Origin: Neomesorhizobium albiziae
GTDB taxonomy: Bacteria; Pseudomonadota; Alphaproteobacteria; Rhizobiales; Rhizobiaceae
Direction of reading: 5' to 3'
Assembly (NCBI RefSeq): GCF_900114255.1
Contig: NZ_FOSL01000002.1
Coordinates: forward strand, 496,001-560,000
Length of the DNA: 64,000 bases
Both the position numbers and the translations under genes were made by a program. Positions 54,595 to 63,855 of this stretch are shown piece by piece; positions within the stretch are counted from its first letter, which is position 1; each line of letters opens with the position of its first letter. The notes beneath the pieces were generated by a model. The model did not search any database and had not been told where the DNA came from. It saw only the letters and a program-made list of their open reading frames with translations.

Positions 54595-55403
54595 GCGAAA
54601 TGGGTCTGGTTGTCGTCGGTGCTGCCGGGCGCATGGGGCAGGCGCTGATTCGCGCCATTCATGCCACCGACGGCGCGCGGGTCGCCGGCGCCATCGAACG
54701 ACCGGGCTCGCCCCACCTCGGCAAGGATGCAGGGGAACTTGCAGGCGTCGGCTCCATCGGCGCGGCAATTTCCGACGACCCGCTGCCGGTCTTCGCCAAG
54801 GCCGACGGCGTCCTGGATTTCAGCGCGCCTGCGGCATCGGTCGAATTCGCCGGCTATGCCGCCCAGGCGCGCATCGTGCACGTCATCGGCACCACCGGCT
54901 GCACGCAAGCCGACGACGCCAAGATCGCCGCCGCGGCGCGCCACGCGACCATCGTCAAATCGGGCAATATGAGCCTCGGCGTCAACCTGCTCGCCGTGCT
55001 GGTGGAGCAGGCGGCGCGTGCGCTTGATGCGGCGGATTTCGACATCGAGATCCTCGAAATGCATCACAAGCACAAGGTCGACGCGCCCTCGGGCACGGCG
55101 CTGTTGCTTGGTCAGGCCGCCGCCGCAGGGCGAGGCATTCCGCTCGCCGGCAACGACGTGCGCGTGCGCGATGGCAATACCGGCCCGCGCAAGGCCGGCT
55201 CGATCGGCTTCGCCACCTTGCGGGGCGGCTCGGTCGTCGGTGACCACACCGTGATCCTTGCGGGCGCCGGCGAGCGCATCACGCTTTCCCACCACGCCGA
55301 GGACCGCTCGCTCTTCGCCAGCGGTGCGGTGAAGGCAGCCCTTTGGGCGCGCGGCAGGAAGCCCGGCCTCTATTCGATGCGCGACGTGCTCGGGCTGGGC
55401 TAG
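54591..55403 (+). CDS. dapB: 4-hydroxy-tetrahydrodipicolinate reductase
   Basis: 270 residues. It reduces the dihydrodipicolinate-pathway intermediate with NAD(P)H in lysine and diaminopimelate synthesis. Coenzyme site [17 protein letters not shown]; signature [16 protein letters not shown] with catalytic His and Lys; [12 protein letters not shown] and [11 protein letters not shown] are also conserved. Coupled to the ABC exporter by ATGA and followed by gpmA 52 nt later. Confidence 0.97.
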   Translation: MSEMGLVVVGAAGRMGQALIRAIHATDGARVAGAIERPGSPHLGKDAGELAGVGSIGAAISDDPLPVFAKADGVLDFSAPAASVEFAGYAAQARIVHVIGTTGCTQADDAKIAAAARHATIVKSGNMSLGVNLLAVLVEQAARALDAADFDIEILEMHHKHKVDAPSGTALLLGQAAAAGRGIPLAGNDVRVRDGNTGPRKAGSIGFATLRGGSVVGDHTVILAGAGERITLSHHAEDRSLFASGAVKAALWARGRKPGLYSMRDVLGLG

Positions 55404-55455
55404 CCTCGTCAAAACAATACTTCTCTCCGCCAACCGGCATCTGGAAAGGAAAAAC

Positions 55456-56076
55456 ATGTCTGGAACTCTCGTCCTCGTCCGCCACGGCCAGAGCGAATGG
55501 AACCTGAAGAACCTGTTCACCGGGTGGCGCGACGTCGACCTTAGCGAACAGGGCCTCGCCGAGGCCAAGGCGGCCGGGCAGAAGCTCAAGGCGCGCGGCA
55601 TGAAGTTCGACATCGCCTTCACCTCCGCGCTGATGCGCGCGCAGAAGACCTGTCAGTACATTCTCGACGCGACCGGCCAGAGCGATCTGAAAACTATCCG
55701 CGACAAGGCGCTCAACGAGCGCGACTACGGCGACCTCAACGGCCTCAACAAGGACGACGCGCGCGCCAAGTGGGGCGAGGAGCAAGTGCATATCTGGCGC
55801 CGCTCTTACGACACGCCGCCGCCCGGTGGCGAAAGCCTGAAGGACACTGGCGCCCGCGTGTGGCCCTACTACATGTATGAGATGCAGCCGTACGTGCTGC
55901 GCGGCGAGACCGTGCTGGTTGCCGCGCACGGTAACTCGTTGCGCGCCCTCATCATGGCGCTCGAAGGCATTTCGGGTCCCGACATCGTCAAGCTCGAACT
56001 CGGCACCGGCGTGCCGATCGTCTACAGGCTCAATGCCGATTCGACCGTCGCCTCGAAAGAGGTCCTCGAAGGCTGA
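55456..56076 (+). CDS. gpmA: 2,3-bisphosphoglycerate-dependent phosphoglycerate mutase
   Basis: 206 residues, the short alpha-proteobacterial form (E. coli has 250). Phospho-histidine motif [12 protein letters not shown]; second-half features include [34 protein letters not shown] and [12 protein letters not shown]. It interconverts 3- and 2-phosphoglycerate in glycolysis and gluconeogenesis. SD GGAAAGGA. It follows dapB in the common rhizobial order. Confidence 0.96.
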   Translation: MSGTLVLVRHGQSEWNLKNLFTGWRDVDLSEQGLAEAKAAGQKLKARGMKFDIAFTSALMRAQKTCQYILDATGQSDLKTIRDKALNERDYGDLNGLNKDDARAKWGEEQVHIWRRSYDTPPPGGESLKDTGARVWPYYMYEMQPYVLRGETVLVAAHGNSLRALIMALEGISGPDIVKLELGTGVPIVYRLNADSTVASKEVLEG

Positions 56077-56204
56077 GAAACGGTTCCACAGAATTACAAA
56101 CTCATGTTGGAAACAACGCTTACCGGACGTCAGCCGGCCAAATGTCGCGGGATGGCAAAAAGCGCGTTGACACTGCAACCCCGCCCGCTTACATGGGCGG
56201 CGCT

Positions 56205-56289
56205 GCCCAGATGGCGGAATTGGTAGACGCGCACGGTTCAGGTCCGTGTTCCGCAAGGAGTGGAGGTTCGAGTCCTCTTCTGGGCACCA
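56205..56289 (+). tRNA. tRNA-Leu (anticodon CAG)
   Basis: 85-nt class II tRNA. Acceptor GCCCAGA/TCTGGGC, anticodon stem CACGG/CCGTG with loop TTCAGGT, long variable arm TTCCGCAAGGAG, T loop TTCGAGT, CCA encoded. Reads CUG, the main leucine codon in this high-GC genome. A terminator follows 40 nt later. Confidence 0.97.
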
Positions 56290-56698
56290 TCTTTTCGAGC
56301 AGCTTCCTTAAGTTGTTGGAAGCCCTAGCAAAAAGCCGCCGCTCTGGCGGCTTTTTGCTTTTGGGTCGCCGAAATCACCAGGCCTGACGAGGCAACGTCG
56401 AGACCCCGCGACGGCAGGGCGTCTCCCGCCGGCAAGGATCCACGACACTCACTTGATGCAGATTGAATCGCTGCGCAGCAAGCGCTGGCACTCGCAAAGT
56501 TCGCGGCCAATCAACGGTTAAAATTGCATCAACAAGACAGCGCTTCCGCTGCCGATAAACTTCAATTCTCCTGACAAACTGTGTCCCATGGACTCCAAAC
56601 GTGTTGCCTTGCCTTGGAACCGACAGATCAAGGCCACATTTGCTGCCTCAATTGCTCCCTAGGCGCCGGGGATCGTCAATAGGTAGGGACTTCTCCGC
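56290..56698. other. Intergenic region after tRNA-Leu
   Basis: About 400 bp. Apart from the terminator at 56330 I see no gene. The right part is lower in GC and probably contains the promoter of the RlpA-like gene. The open frames present are short and lack ribosome sites. Confidence 0.6.
56330..56356 (+). terminator. Rho-independent terminator after tRNA-Leu
   Basis: AAAAAGCCGCC (56330-56340) pairs with GGCGGCTTTTT (56346-56356) around loop GCTCT; the second arm ends in a T-run. Confidence 0.92.
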
Positions 56699-57055
56699 AT
56701 GCAGAACAAACTCGCCGCGCTGGCAGCGGTCACGCTGATGTCTGGCCTCATGGTCACTGTTTCGGCACAAACCGCATCGGCTCAGTGCGGCCGTGCTTCC
56801 TGGTATGCACTCACCTCCAAGACCGCATCGGGCGAACGCATGAACCCGTCGGCGATGACCGCGGCGCATCGCAGCCTGCCTTTCGGCACCAAGATCAAGG
56901 TCACCAACAAGCGCAACGGCAAGGCTGTCGTCGTCCGCATCAACGATCGCGGACCGTTCATCAAGGGCCGCGTGCTCGATGTTTCCAAGGCAGCCGCCCG
57001 TCAGCTCGGCTTCATCGGTGCCGGCCACACCGCCGTCTGCATGGCCAAGGTTTAA
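56699..57055 (+). CDS. Small RlpA-like double-psi beta-barrel protein
   Basis: 118 residues. Signal peptide ([20 protein letters not shown], cleavage near ASAQ) followed by one DPBB domain. [36 protein letters not shown] and [19 protein letters not shown] are the RlpA signatures, with the catalytic-type Asp. It has no SPOR domain, so it is a minimal form. RlpA proteins are septal lytic transglycosylases; this stand-alone DPBB protein may act on glycan or be structural. Convergent overlap of four bases with the ATP-grasp gene. Confidence 0.88.
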   Translation: MQNKLAALAAVTLMSGLMVTVSAQTASAQCGRASWYALTSKTASGERMNPSAMTAAHRSLPFGTKIKVTNKRNGKAVVVRINDRGPFIKGRVLDVSKAAARQLGFIGAGHTAVCMAKV

Positions 57056-58110
57056 GCGAAAAACCGGTTTGCCGCCGTTTCTGCCATCGCCTCGGCGAGG
57101 TTCATGCCCCATTGCGAACGGCAATAGGCGCGGAAATCGAAACACGACAGGCCGGGACAGACTTCGAATTCGATGAGGTGGACAGCACCATCCGCCTCCA
57201 CCCTCAGGTCGAACGAAAAGACGTCGCGCAGCCCGAGTTTTGTCATCAGGGCCGCGCCAATCTCGCGGACGCTGCGGTCGGCGTCTGGCTGCACGGCAAG
57301 AACCGGCTGCAATTCAGGCTCATCATAAACGCCTTCGGCCCTGGCGCCCGCGCCGGTGTCGCCATAGAGCGCCATGCTGTCTTCCATGGTCTGGAAGTCG
57401 CCACCCGAATCGACGAAGAACGCCCCCATCTCCCCGGGCCCGGCGGCCGGCGACACGGCGAGGAAGCTTGCCCGCACATTGCGCCCGGCGACATAGGCCT
57501 GCACTATGGCATCGTCGCCGTAGTCTGCAAAAATGCGCCGGCTGAGCTCCAGCGCCTTCTCCAGAGTTTCACAACGCGAATCGGCATAGATGCCGATCTT
57601 GGCGCCGAGCCGGTTTGGCTTGACGAAATATCCCGCAGGAGAGGCTGGCGGCGGCGCGATCCAGGCGCCGTTGCGCGCGATGCCGGCTTCCGGGACCGGC
57701 AGGCCGAGCGCCCGCAACACGGCGCCGGAACGGAACTTGTCCTGGCAGAGCGCAAACAGCGTGTCGTCCGAACCGATGGTTGGCAGGCCATTGAGGCGTG
57801 CCAGTGCAGGCGCCGCGCCGCCGCGGAAATAGGCGATGCCGTCTGTCAGCGTCCAGACAAGGGTGTGCGCAGGATTGGCGTTTTCGAGACGCGCCGAAGC
57901 CTCATCGAGCGTCACCGGCGCGAAGGAGAGGCCACGAGCGGCGCACGCGGTGGCGATCTCATCGAATTCCAGCGCCAGGTCCGTCGATTGGGCGAGATAG
58001 GAGGAAATTTCCAGCGCCTGGCGTTCGCCGCAGCCGCCGGCAAGCAAAAGCCGTCGGCAGGCTTGCTCCGGCTCATAGATCAGCACGAGATCGTGGGTGG
58101 GCTGCGGCAT
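57052..58110 (-). CDS. ATP-grasp protein related to D-Ala-D-Ala ligase
   Basis: 352 residues. ATP-grasp architecture: [20 protein letters not shown] (central-domain helix), [15 protein letters not shown] (ATP lysine loop) and [11 protein letters not shown] with [14 protein letters not shown] (metal site, replacing the usual NEVNTLPG). It differs from Ddl at the catalytic end ([10 protein letters not shown]), so the product is probably not D-Ala-D-Ala. Substrate unknown. ATG 58110 follows GGAG. The gene ends on the RlpA-like stop. Confidence 0.78.
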   Translation of the reverse strand: MPQPTHDLVLIYEPEQACRRLLLAGGCGERQALEISSYLAQSTDLALEFDEIATACAARGLSFAPVTLDEASARLENANPAHTLVWTLTDGIAYFRGGAAPALARLNGLPTIGSDDTLFALCQDKFRSGAVLRALGLPVPEAGIARNGAWIAPPPASPAGYFVKPNRLGAKIGIYADSRCETLEKALELSRRIFADYGDDAIVQAYVAGRNVRASFLAVSPAAGPGEMGAFFVDSGGDFQTMEDSMALYGDTGAGARAEGVYDEPELQPVLAVQPDADRSVREIGAALMTKLGLRDVFSFDLRVEADGAVHLIEFEVCPGLSCFDFRAYCRSQWGMNLAEAMAETAANRFFA

Positions 58111-58226
58111 TGTGATCTCCGGGCCGTTGCGACGGCGTCGCCACAATCGCATCGATGGCAAAGCCCGCTTTTGGGAAACCGACGCGGCAAGCCGCCCTGT
58201 CGCAAATGCCCCTGCGGGAAGGCAAA

Positions 58227-59099
58227 TCAGAGCAGGACTTTAGGCTCGAACCGCCCCCTGACCGGGATATCCAGAAGAAATGTCTTGCCGGCCTCGGGGT
58301 CGGCCGCCCGCGCCGCCACGTCCAGGCCCTTCCAGGCCGAGGTGACGGCAATGCGCGAAGCGTCGGGGCCGACGAAGGCCGGGCAGGAGGATTGCCCTGC
58401 CGGCGTCCTGATCGAGCGCAGCAGCGTCCCGTCCGGTGCATAGGCATCGATGCGCGCCCCGCCCCAGCGTGCATTCCAGAGCACCCCTTCGGCGTCGACC
58501 ACGGAGCCGTCCACCCAACCGCCGGCGCCCTTGGTGTCGGCGAAGACCTTCAGCTCGCCGGTCGGCAAGCCGGTTGCCGGATCGCATTCGACGCGGTGGA
58601 TGACATTGGCGGACTTGCCGGTGAGATAGGCGGTGGCGCCATCGGCGGCAAAGCAGATCGAATTGGGCACGGTGATACCGTCGTAGAGCCTGCGGATTTC
58701 TCCACGTGAGAACCAGTATATGGCGCCTGCCTTCGGCGCCTCGTCCTTGGCCATGGTGCCGATCCAGAACGATCCCGAGGGATGGACCCGCGCGTCGTTC
58801 GAGCGCGTTGATGCGTTGTCGGCTTCGAGCGGCGTGTGCAGCGCCAGCGAGCCGGTTCTTGCATAGCGGACATAGATGCCGTCCTCGGCGACCAGCAGTT
58901 GCCTTTCGGCGTCGACGGTGGCGATGGCGCTTCCCATGAAGGGCAGGTCGTGGACGACGGTCCGCCCGTCCGGGAATTTCTTCTGCAGCAGTTTCTTGCC
59001 GGTGATGTCGAACCAGAACAGGGTTTCGCTGGCGGGATCGTAGGATGGCCCTTCGCCGAGTTCGCAGACCACATCGGAAAAGACGCTGACTTTTTCCAT
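58227..59099 (-). CDS. SMP-30/gluconolactonase-family sugar lactonase
   Basis: 290 residues, a six-blade beta-propeller of the SMP-30/regucalcin family. The divalent-metal residues are recognisable: CELGEGPSYDP (Glu), VPNSICFAADG (Asn) and GWVDGSVVDAEG (Asp), plus NDARVHPSGSFWIGTM. It hydrolyses an aldonolactone; in this cluster probably galactono-lactone. ATG 59099 has good spacing to AGGA; ATG 59105 overlaps the dgoA stop and is also possible. Last gene of the galactose-type operon. Confidence 0.9.
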   Translation of the reverse strand: MEKVSVFSDVVCELGEGPSYDPASETLFWFDITGKKLLQKKFPDGRTVVHDLPFMGSAIATVDAERQLLVAEDGIYVRYARTGSLALHTPLEADNASTRSNDARVHPSGSFWIGTMAKDEAPKAGAIYWFSRGEIRRLYDGITVPNSICFAADGATAYLTGKSANVIHRVECDPATGLPTGELKVFADTKGAGGWVDGSVVDAEGVLWNARWGGARIDAYAPDGTLLRSIRTPAGQSSCPAFVGPDASRIAVTSAWKGLDVAARAADPEAGKTFLLDIPVRGRFEPKVLL

Positions 59100-59101
59100 G
59101 T

Positions 59102-59743
59102 TCATTCCTGTCCGAACACACGGTCCCACGCGGCGACAGCGGTGATCGCCCGCTCCCGCACGGCATCGACCGTCATGCCCGGCTTGTAAAGGCTCGATCC
59201 AAGCCCGAAGGTCCGTACGCCGATCTTGCCATAGGCTTCGAAATCCTTCTCAGACACGCCGCCCACCGCGCCCGTGACCGTGTCCGGCGGCAGCACTGCG
59301 CGGATGGCGGCTATGCCATTCGGGCCGAGCGCGATGGCCGGAAAGAATTTCAGCCCGCAAGCGCCGAGCCGCAGCGCCAGCAGCGCCTCCGTCGGAGTGA
59401 ACACGCCAGGCATGGTGACCAGGTTCAACTCGCCCGCCCGGACCATCACGTCGACATCGATGTTGGGGCTGACCAGCAGCCGCCCGCCGGCGCCGGCGAG
59501 GTCGTCCACCTGCTGCACCGTCAACACCGTGCCGGCGCCGATCAGCGCCGCGGCCGGCAGCGCCGCGACGATGCTTTCGATCGAAGTGAAAGGGTCGGGG
59601 GAATTCAGCGGCACCTCGATCGCCTCGATGCCTGCTTCGAAAACCGCCCTGCCCACCTCAACCGCCTCTGCCGGCTGGAGGCCGCGCAGGATGGCAACGA
59701 GGCCGCGCCGCAACGCCGGCCATTTCGCTTCGCCAGTGCTCAT
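59102..59743 (-). CDS. dgoA: 2-dehydro-3-deoxy-6-phosphogalactonate aldolase
   Basis: 213 residues of the KDPG/KDPGal aldolase family. EAIEVPLNSPDPFTSI holds the Glu, GAGTVLTVQQVDDL the GAGT motif, and GACGLKFFPA the Schiff-base lysine. It splits KDPGal into pyruvate and glyceraldehyde-3-phosphate in the De Ley-Doudoroff pathway. Its ATG overlaps the dgoK stop (ATGA). The adjacent DgoK and sugar lactonase favour the galactonate rather than the gluconate isomer. Confidence 0.92.
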   Translation of the reverse strand: MSTGEAKWPALRRGLVAILRGLQPAEAVEVGRAVFEAGIEAIEVPLNSPDPFTSIESIVAALPAAALIGAGTVLTVQQVDDLAGAGGRLLVSPNIDVDVMVRAGELNLVTMPGVFTPTEALLALRLGACGLKFFPAIALGPNGIAAIRAVLPPDTVTGAVGGVSEKDFEAYGKIGVRTFGLGSSLYKPGMTVDAVRERAITAVAAWDRVFGQE

Positions 59744-60696
59744 GCCTGAACCTTTCGCGTCTCTCTGGGTCCGAAATTTTGCCTGGCGGCTACGAGCAGG
59801 CCCGCGCGCACGGCGGTTTCGGCATCGATCGGCCTAACCCGGTATCCGGCGATGCCCAGCGCGGCGCCGTAGAGGTCGCTGAGCGGGCCCGACGCCACCA
59901 GCGCGATCTCACCCTCTTTCCAGCCGAACTGAGCGCCCGCCGAACCGATCTCGGTTCCGATCAGAAGGCCCGACAGTGCCGCGGCCGCGTCTTGCGGGGT
60001 AAGGTCCAGAAGCAATGTCGAGGCGCGTATCTTGAACAGCCGGGAGGTCATGTCGCCGGGCGAAGCCAGGGCCTGCTCCAGCCAGTGGCGGAAGGTCTTG
60101 TTGCTTGCCGAAACGGCGGCTACCGGGTCGCCGACCGCGTGGCGAAGAATGGACTGTTTCGACAGCACAGAAAACAGTTCCCCCGTCAGCCAGGTGCCGA
60201 AGCCGGCGACGGTTCCATCCTCGACGTCGACCCATTTCGAATGGGTTCCCGGCATGCAGACGACATGGCGACCGGCTGCCAGCAAGTCGGCGATGCCCGC
60301 GAGCTGGGTTTCCTCGCCGCGCATCACGTCCGGCGCATCGGCCGATCTTTGCGCCATGCCGGGAACGATGCGTATGTCGCGCTGGGCGCCGGGCACCGGG
60401 ATGGCGCGCGCAAGCACGTCCGACAACTGTGCGGGAACGGTGACATAAGGCGCCTCGATCCAGCCCTGGCGCGAACCCGCCATGCCGCAAATGATGGCAG
60501 GCGTCGCCGCCGGCGCGCCCATATCGAGCAGGTGGCGTTCGAGCACCGCCGAAAACCCGTCAGGACCGGTCGTCAGCAATCCTTCGTCGCTGCGCCGCTC
60601 GGCCAGCACGGCGCCCGACATGTCGAGCAGCCAGATCCTGAGATGCGAGGTTCCCCAGTCGACTGCCGCCACCGGCACGTTTGCCTCGATGCTCAC
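59740..60696 (-). CDS. dgoK: 2-dehydro-3-deoxygalactonokinase
   Basis: 318 residues starting at GTG 60696 (MSIEANVPVAAVDWG). ASKHA-fold: phosphate motif AVDWGTSHLRIWLLD; CGMAGSRQGWIEAPY and CMPGTHSKWVDVEDG are characteristic of DgoK. It phosphorylates 2-dehydro-3-deoxygalactonate. The GTG overlaps the SDR stop (GTGA) and its own stop overlaps dgoA, so three genes are translationally coupled. Confidence 0.93.
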   Translation of the reverse strand: MSIEANVPVAAVDWGTSHLRIWLLDMSGAVLAERRSDEGLLTTGPDGFSAVLERHLLDMGAPAATPAIICGMAGSRQGWIEAPYVTVPAQLSDVLARAIPVPGAQRDIRIVPGMAQRSADAPDVMRGEETQLAGIADLLAAGRHVVCMPGTHSKWVDVEDGTVAGFGTWLTGELFSVLSKQSILRHAVGDPVAAVSASNKTFRHWLEQALASPGDMTSRLFKIRASTLLLDLTPQDAAAALSGLLIGTEIGSAGAQFGWKEGEIALVASGPLSDLYGAALGIAGYRVRPIDAETAVRAGLLVAARQNFGPRETRKVQA

Positions 60697-61460
60697 AGAT
60701 AGCCTCCGTCCACGATCAGGGTCTGGGCCGTCAGCATGCGCGAGGCATCCGAGGCGAGAAACAGGCAGGTTCCGACCATGTCTTCGGGCTGCATCACGTC
60801 CTTGATGCATTGCTTGGCTACATGGGCGGCCAGCACCTCGTCGGTCACCCAGAGTTCGCGCTGCCGGTCGGTGATCACCCAGCCAGGCGCCACCGCGTTG
60901 ACCCTTATCCTGTCCTTGCCGAACCTGCCGGCCAGTCCCTTTGTCAGCCCGATGATGCCGGCCTTGGCGGCCGTGTAGGACGGCATGTCCGGATGATTGA
61001 TCAGGAACGACGTCGAGGTGAAGTTGATGATCGAGCCGCCGCCGGCTTGCCTCATGCCGGGCGCCACGGCCTGCGCCGAGAAGAAATGCGGCCTGAGGTT
61101 GATCGACTGGTTGTCGTCCCAGAACTCGACCGTCACCTCCTCCGCCGCATGGCGCGTGTCGAGTGCTGCGTTGTTGATCAGCACTGTTACCGGCCCGTGC
61201 GCTTTCGCAGCCTTTGCCGCTGCGGCCCGCAGGGCCTCGATGTCGCGCAGATCTGCATTCAGGAAAAGCGGCCGCCGGCCGATCTCTTTTTCGATGCGGT
61301 CGCACAGGGCTGTACTCGGCGCTTCGGCGATGTCGATGAAGGCGACCTTCGCCCCCTGGAGCGCAAAACCTTCGGTCAGCGCGGCGCCGATGCCGGAACC
61401 GCCGCCGGTGATAAGCACCGATGCATCCGTCAGGTCCGGGAATTTCGCAGATGGCATCAT
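60693..61460 (-). CDS. SDR-family sugar dehydrogenase (probable galactose dehydrogenase)
   Basis: 255 residues. Coenzyme site ITGGGSGIGAALTEGF, NNAALDTR, active-site Ser region INFTSTSFLINHPDMP and YTAAK; VNAVAPGWVITDRQ and the C-terminal LTAQTLIVDGGYL are typical. First gene of the operon with dgoK, dgoA and the lactonase, so D-galactose or a similar aldose is the expected substrate, oxidised to the lactone. L-fuconate or arabinose-type substrates are alternatives. Diverges from an IclR regulator. Confidence 0.85.
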   Translation of the reverse strand: MMPSAKFPDLTDASVLITGGGSGIGAALTEGFALQGAKVAFIDIAEAPSTALCDRIEKEIGRRPLFLNADLRDIEALRAAAAKAAKAHGPVTVLINNAALDTRHAAEEVTVEFWDDNQSINLRPHFFSAQAVAPGMRQAGGGSIINFTSTSFLINHPDMPSYTAAKAGIIGLTKGLAGRFGKDRIRVNAVAPGWVITDRQRELWVTDEVLAAHVAKQCIKDVMQPEDMVGTCLFLASDASRMLTAQTLIVDGGYL

Positions 61461-61601
61461 GGCCGCCCCTTTCTCACAGTCTGTTTCGCCATTTCAGCCA
61501 TTCGACAAGCGCCCGCTGCAAGCGCCAGCAAGCGGCTTCTTTTGGTAGAGGACGCAGCCATTCCGGGGCGATCAACCCGGCAGCGGAATCATCAATCGGA
61601 A

Positions 61602-61616
61602 TTCCATTATATGGAA
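61602..61616. promoter_or_regulatory. Probable IclR-family operator
   Basis: TTCCAT-TAT-ATGGAA, a perfect inverted repeat with a three-base centre, in the AT-rich gap between the divergent SDR and IclR genes. Preceded by GGAA (61599-61603). This size and symmetry suit an IclR dimer controlling both directions. Confidence 0.65.
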
Positions 61617-61689
61617 CTTGATTTGACTATTCAGAATTATTTGTTTAGCAGCCGTGGTTGTCAAGGATCACTTCGCGTCGGGAGAAAGA

Positions 61690-62469
61690 ATGCCGGGCAA
61701 CGAAAGCGGTACCGGAACCCTCGGCAAGGCGATCGACGTGCTTGAGGCCGTCGCCTCGTCGCCGCGTCCGCCGCGCTTCACCGATCTTTTGCAGCTGGTG
61801 GACCAGCCGCGCGGCACTTTGCACCGCCAGATCTCCAACCTGATCGAAGAGGGCCTGCTGTCGGTCCGGCAGGACCATTCCTACGAGCTCGGCGTCACCT
61901 TGTTGAAGCTTGCCTCGCGCGCCTGGGCGGGGAATCAGTTTCGCACCGTCGCCGAACCGCACCTGCGGCGCCTCCACGAGCAGACCGGCGAGACCGTTCA
62001 TCTCGGCGTGCTGAAGGGCGTGGAGGTGATCTATCTCGACAAGGTCGAGAGCATGCAGGCAGTGCGCATGCACTCGCAGATCGGCAACGCCTCCCCGGTC
62101 TACTGCACCGGCGTCGGCAAGGCCGCACTTGCCGCGCTGACCGACGCTGCCCGCGACAGGCTGATTTCGGCGATCACGTTTCACCGGCATACGGAAAATA
62201 CGCTGCCGGACGTAAAGGCTCTGCGGGTCGAGATCGGCGAGATCCAGCGGACAGGCGTCGCCTTTGACCGCCAGGAACACGAACCCGGCATCCATTGCAT
62301 CGCCGCGCCCATCCATTCCCGCGACCACGAATTCGTCGCCGGCATTTCGACCACAGCGCCCGCCTACCGGATTTCGATAGAGCAGCTGGCTGAATGGGCG
62401 CCGCTGGTGCAGGGCGCCGCCCGCGCCATCATGGACGATATGACGGTGCGGCTCGGGCCGAAGTCGTAA
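61690..62469 (+). CDS. IclR-family transcriptional regulator of the galactose-type cluster
   Basis: 259 residues. N-terminal winged helix (LGKAIDVLEAVASS, FTDLLQLVDQPRGTLHRQISNLIEEGLL). The IclR effector domain follows, with YLDKVESMQAVRMHSQIGN and PVYCTGVGKAALA, and GIHCIAAPIHSRDHEFVAGISTTAPA shortened by changes from canonical SxP. ATG 61690 is preceded by GGGAGAAAG. It diverges from the dehydrogenase-dgoK-dgoA-lactonase operon and probably regulates it in response to a sugar acid. Confidence 0.9.
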   Translation: MPGNESGTGTLGKAIDVLEAVASSPRPPRFTDLLQLVDQPRGTLHRQISNLIEEGLLSVRQDHSYELGVTLLKLASRAWAGNQFRTVAEPHLRRLHEQTGETVHLGVLKGVEVIYLDKVESMQAVRMHSQIGNASPVYCTGVGKAALAALTDAARDRLISAITFHRHTENTLPDVKALRVEIGEIQRTGVAFDRQEHEPGIHCIAAPIHSRDHEFVAGISTTAPAYRISIEQLAEWAPLVQGAARAIMDDMTVRLGPKS

Positions 62470-62502
62470 AGGTCGGAGAGGCTCATGGCAGGAGTATAGG
62501 GA

Positions 62503-63855
62503 TCAGCCCGTCGCCTTGCGCGCTGCGCCACGGAAGGAGTCGCGGAGATACCCGAGGGTGGCGTCGGCGTCGGCCGGCCTGCCGAACAGGTAGCCCTGCC
62601 CGCCGGCGCATCCGAACTGCACCAGCCTGTCGGCCTGCGCCTCTTCCTCGATGCCTTCGGCGACGACGTCCATGCCAAGTCCGTCGCACATAGCCAGGAT
62701 AGCGCGGATGATGTGTTCGGAAGGCCGGTCGTCGAGGATCGTCGAGACGAAGGCGCGATCGATCTTCAGCTTGTCGAAATGGAATTCGCGCAAGCGGCCG
62801 AGCGACGACTGGCCGGTGCCGAAATCGTCGAGCGACACCCTGATGCCCACGCGGCGCAGGTCGTTGACTATCTTCTCGGCAGAGGCCGGGTCGCTCATCA
62901 GACCGGTTTCGGTGATCTCGATCTCCAGCCGCTGCGGATCGAAGCCGGTGCGGTCGAGGATGGCCAGGATGTGCAGGCCGGTGTTCTGGTCGACAAGCTG
63001 CGACGGCGACAGGTTGAAGGAGAGGAACAGTTCGTCCGGCCAGTTGCGCGCCGCCTCCGTCGCCTTGCGCAGCACGAGTTGCGACAGCGGGCCGATGATG
63101 CCGCGCTCTTCGGCGATCGGGATGAAGGTGGCCGGAGGCACGACGCCGAGGTCGCGGTCGGTCCAGCGCGCCAGCGCCTCGAAGCCAATGACACGGCGAT
63201 CCTTCAGGTCGACGATCGGCTGGAAATGCGGTTCGACCTCGCCCGCCGACACGGCGCGGCGCAGCGCCTGCTCGATACGGGTCACGCGCTTGGCGGCCTC
63301 TTCCATCTCGCGCGTATAGACGACAACCCGGCCGCGGCCAGAGCGCTTCGCCTGGTAGAGCGCGGTTTCCGCCTTGTGTAGCAGGATTTCGGTGGTCTCG
63401 TCGCCGGAGTAAAAAAGCGAACAGCCGACCGACGCCGAAAGGCGCGCCGTGCGCTCGCCTACATCGTAGGGCGCCGAGAGAATCTCGATCAGCATCTTCG
63501 CCTTCTCGCTGGCGGCGTCCTCGCTGAAGACCATCGGATAGAGGAAGGCGAATTCGTCGGCGCCGATGCGGGTCACGGCGGAATGTCCGTCCATCGCGGC
63601 GCGCAGGCGCATCGCCACCTGGATCAGGATGTCGTCGCCGGCAACCCGGCCGAACAGGTCGTTGATCGGCTTGAAGCCGTCAAGGTCGAGAATGCCGACG
63701 GTAAATGGCGCAGGGTCTTCCGACCGGTCGCTGATCAGGCGATCGACCTTGTCGACGAACCGCCGCTGGTTGCCCAGGCCGGTCAGCGGGTCTGTATAGG
63801 CCAGATCCGAGCCATCCCTGCTGTTTGGGCCACCGCCAAACACCGTATGCATCAT
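62503..63855 (-). CDS. GGDEF-EAL protein, probable cyclic di-GMP phosphodiesterase
   Basis: 450 residues without membrane helices. The GGDEF domain (DPLTGLGNQRRF) has a degenerate active site, TRIGADEF, with Ala in place of the second Gly, so cyclase activity is doubtful. The EAL domain appears complete: IGFEALARW, FNLSPSQL, EIEITETGLM, LDDFGTGQSSLG, LKIDRAFV and VAEGIEEEAQ. It most likely degrades cyclic di-GMP, with the GGDEF part as a possible GTP sensor. No sensor domain; the N-terminus is only some 20 residues. Confidence 0.9.
   Translation of the reverse strand: MMHTVFGGGPNSRDGSDLAYTDPLTGLGNQRRFVDKVDRLISDRSEDPAPFTVGILDLDGFKPINDLFGRVAGDDILIQVAMRLRAAMDGHSAVTRIGADEFAFLYPMVFSEDAASEKAKMLIEILSAPYDVGERTARLSASVGCSLFYSGDETTEILLHKAETALYQAKRSGRGRVVVYTREMEEAAKRVTRIEQALRRAVSAGEVEPHFQPIVDLKDRRVIGFEALARWTDRDLGVVPPATFIPIAEERGIIGPLSQLVLRKATEAARNWPDELFLSFNLSPSQLVDQNTGLHILAILDRTGFDPQRLEIEITETGLMSDPASAEKIVNDLRRVGIRVSLDDFGTGQSSLGRLREFHFDKLKIDRAFVSTILDDRPSEHIIRAILAMCDGLGMDVVAEGIEEEAQADRLVQFGCAGGQGYLFGRPADADATLGYLRDSFRGAARKATG

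Noticed and set aside
56785-58443. Rightward frame opposite the ATP-grasp gene
   Set aside because: Overlaps the RlpA-like gene in another frame and is antisense to a good ATP-grasp gene.
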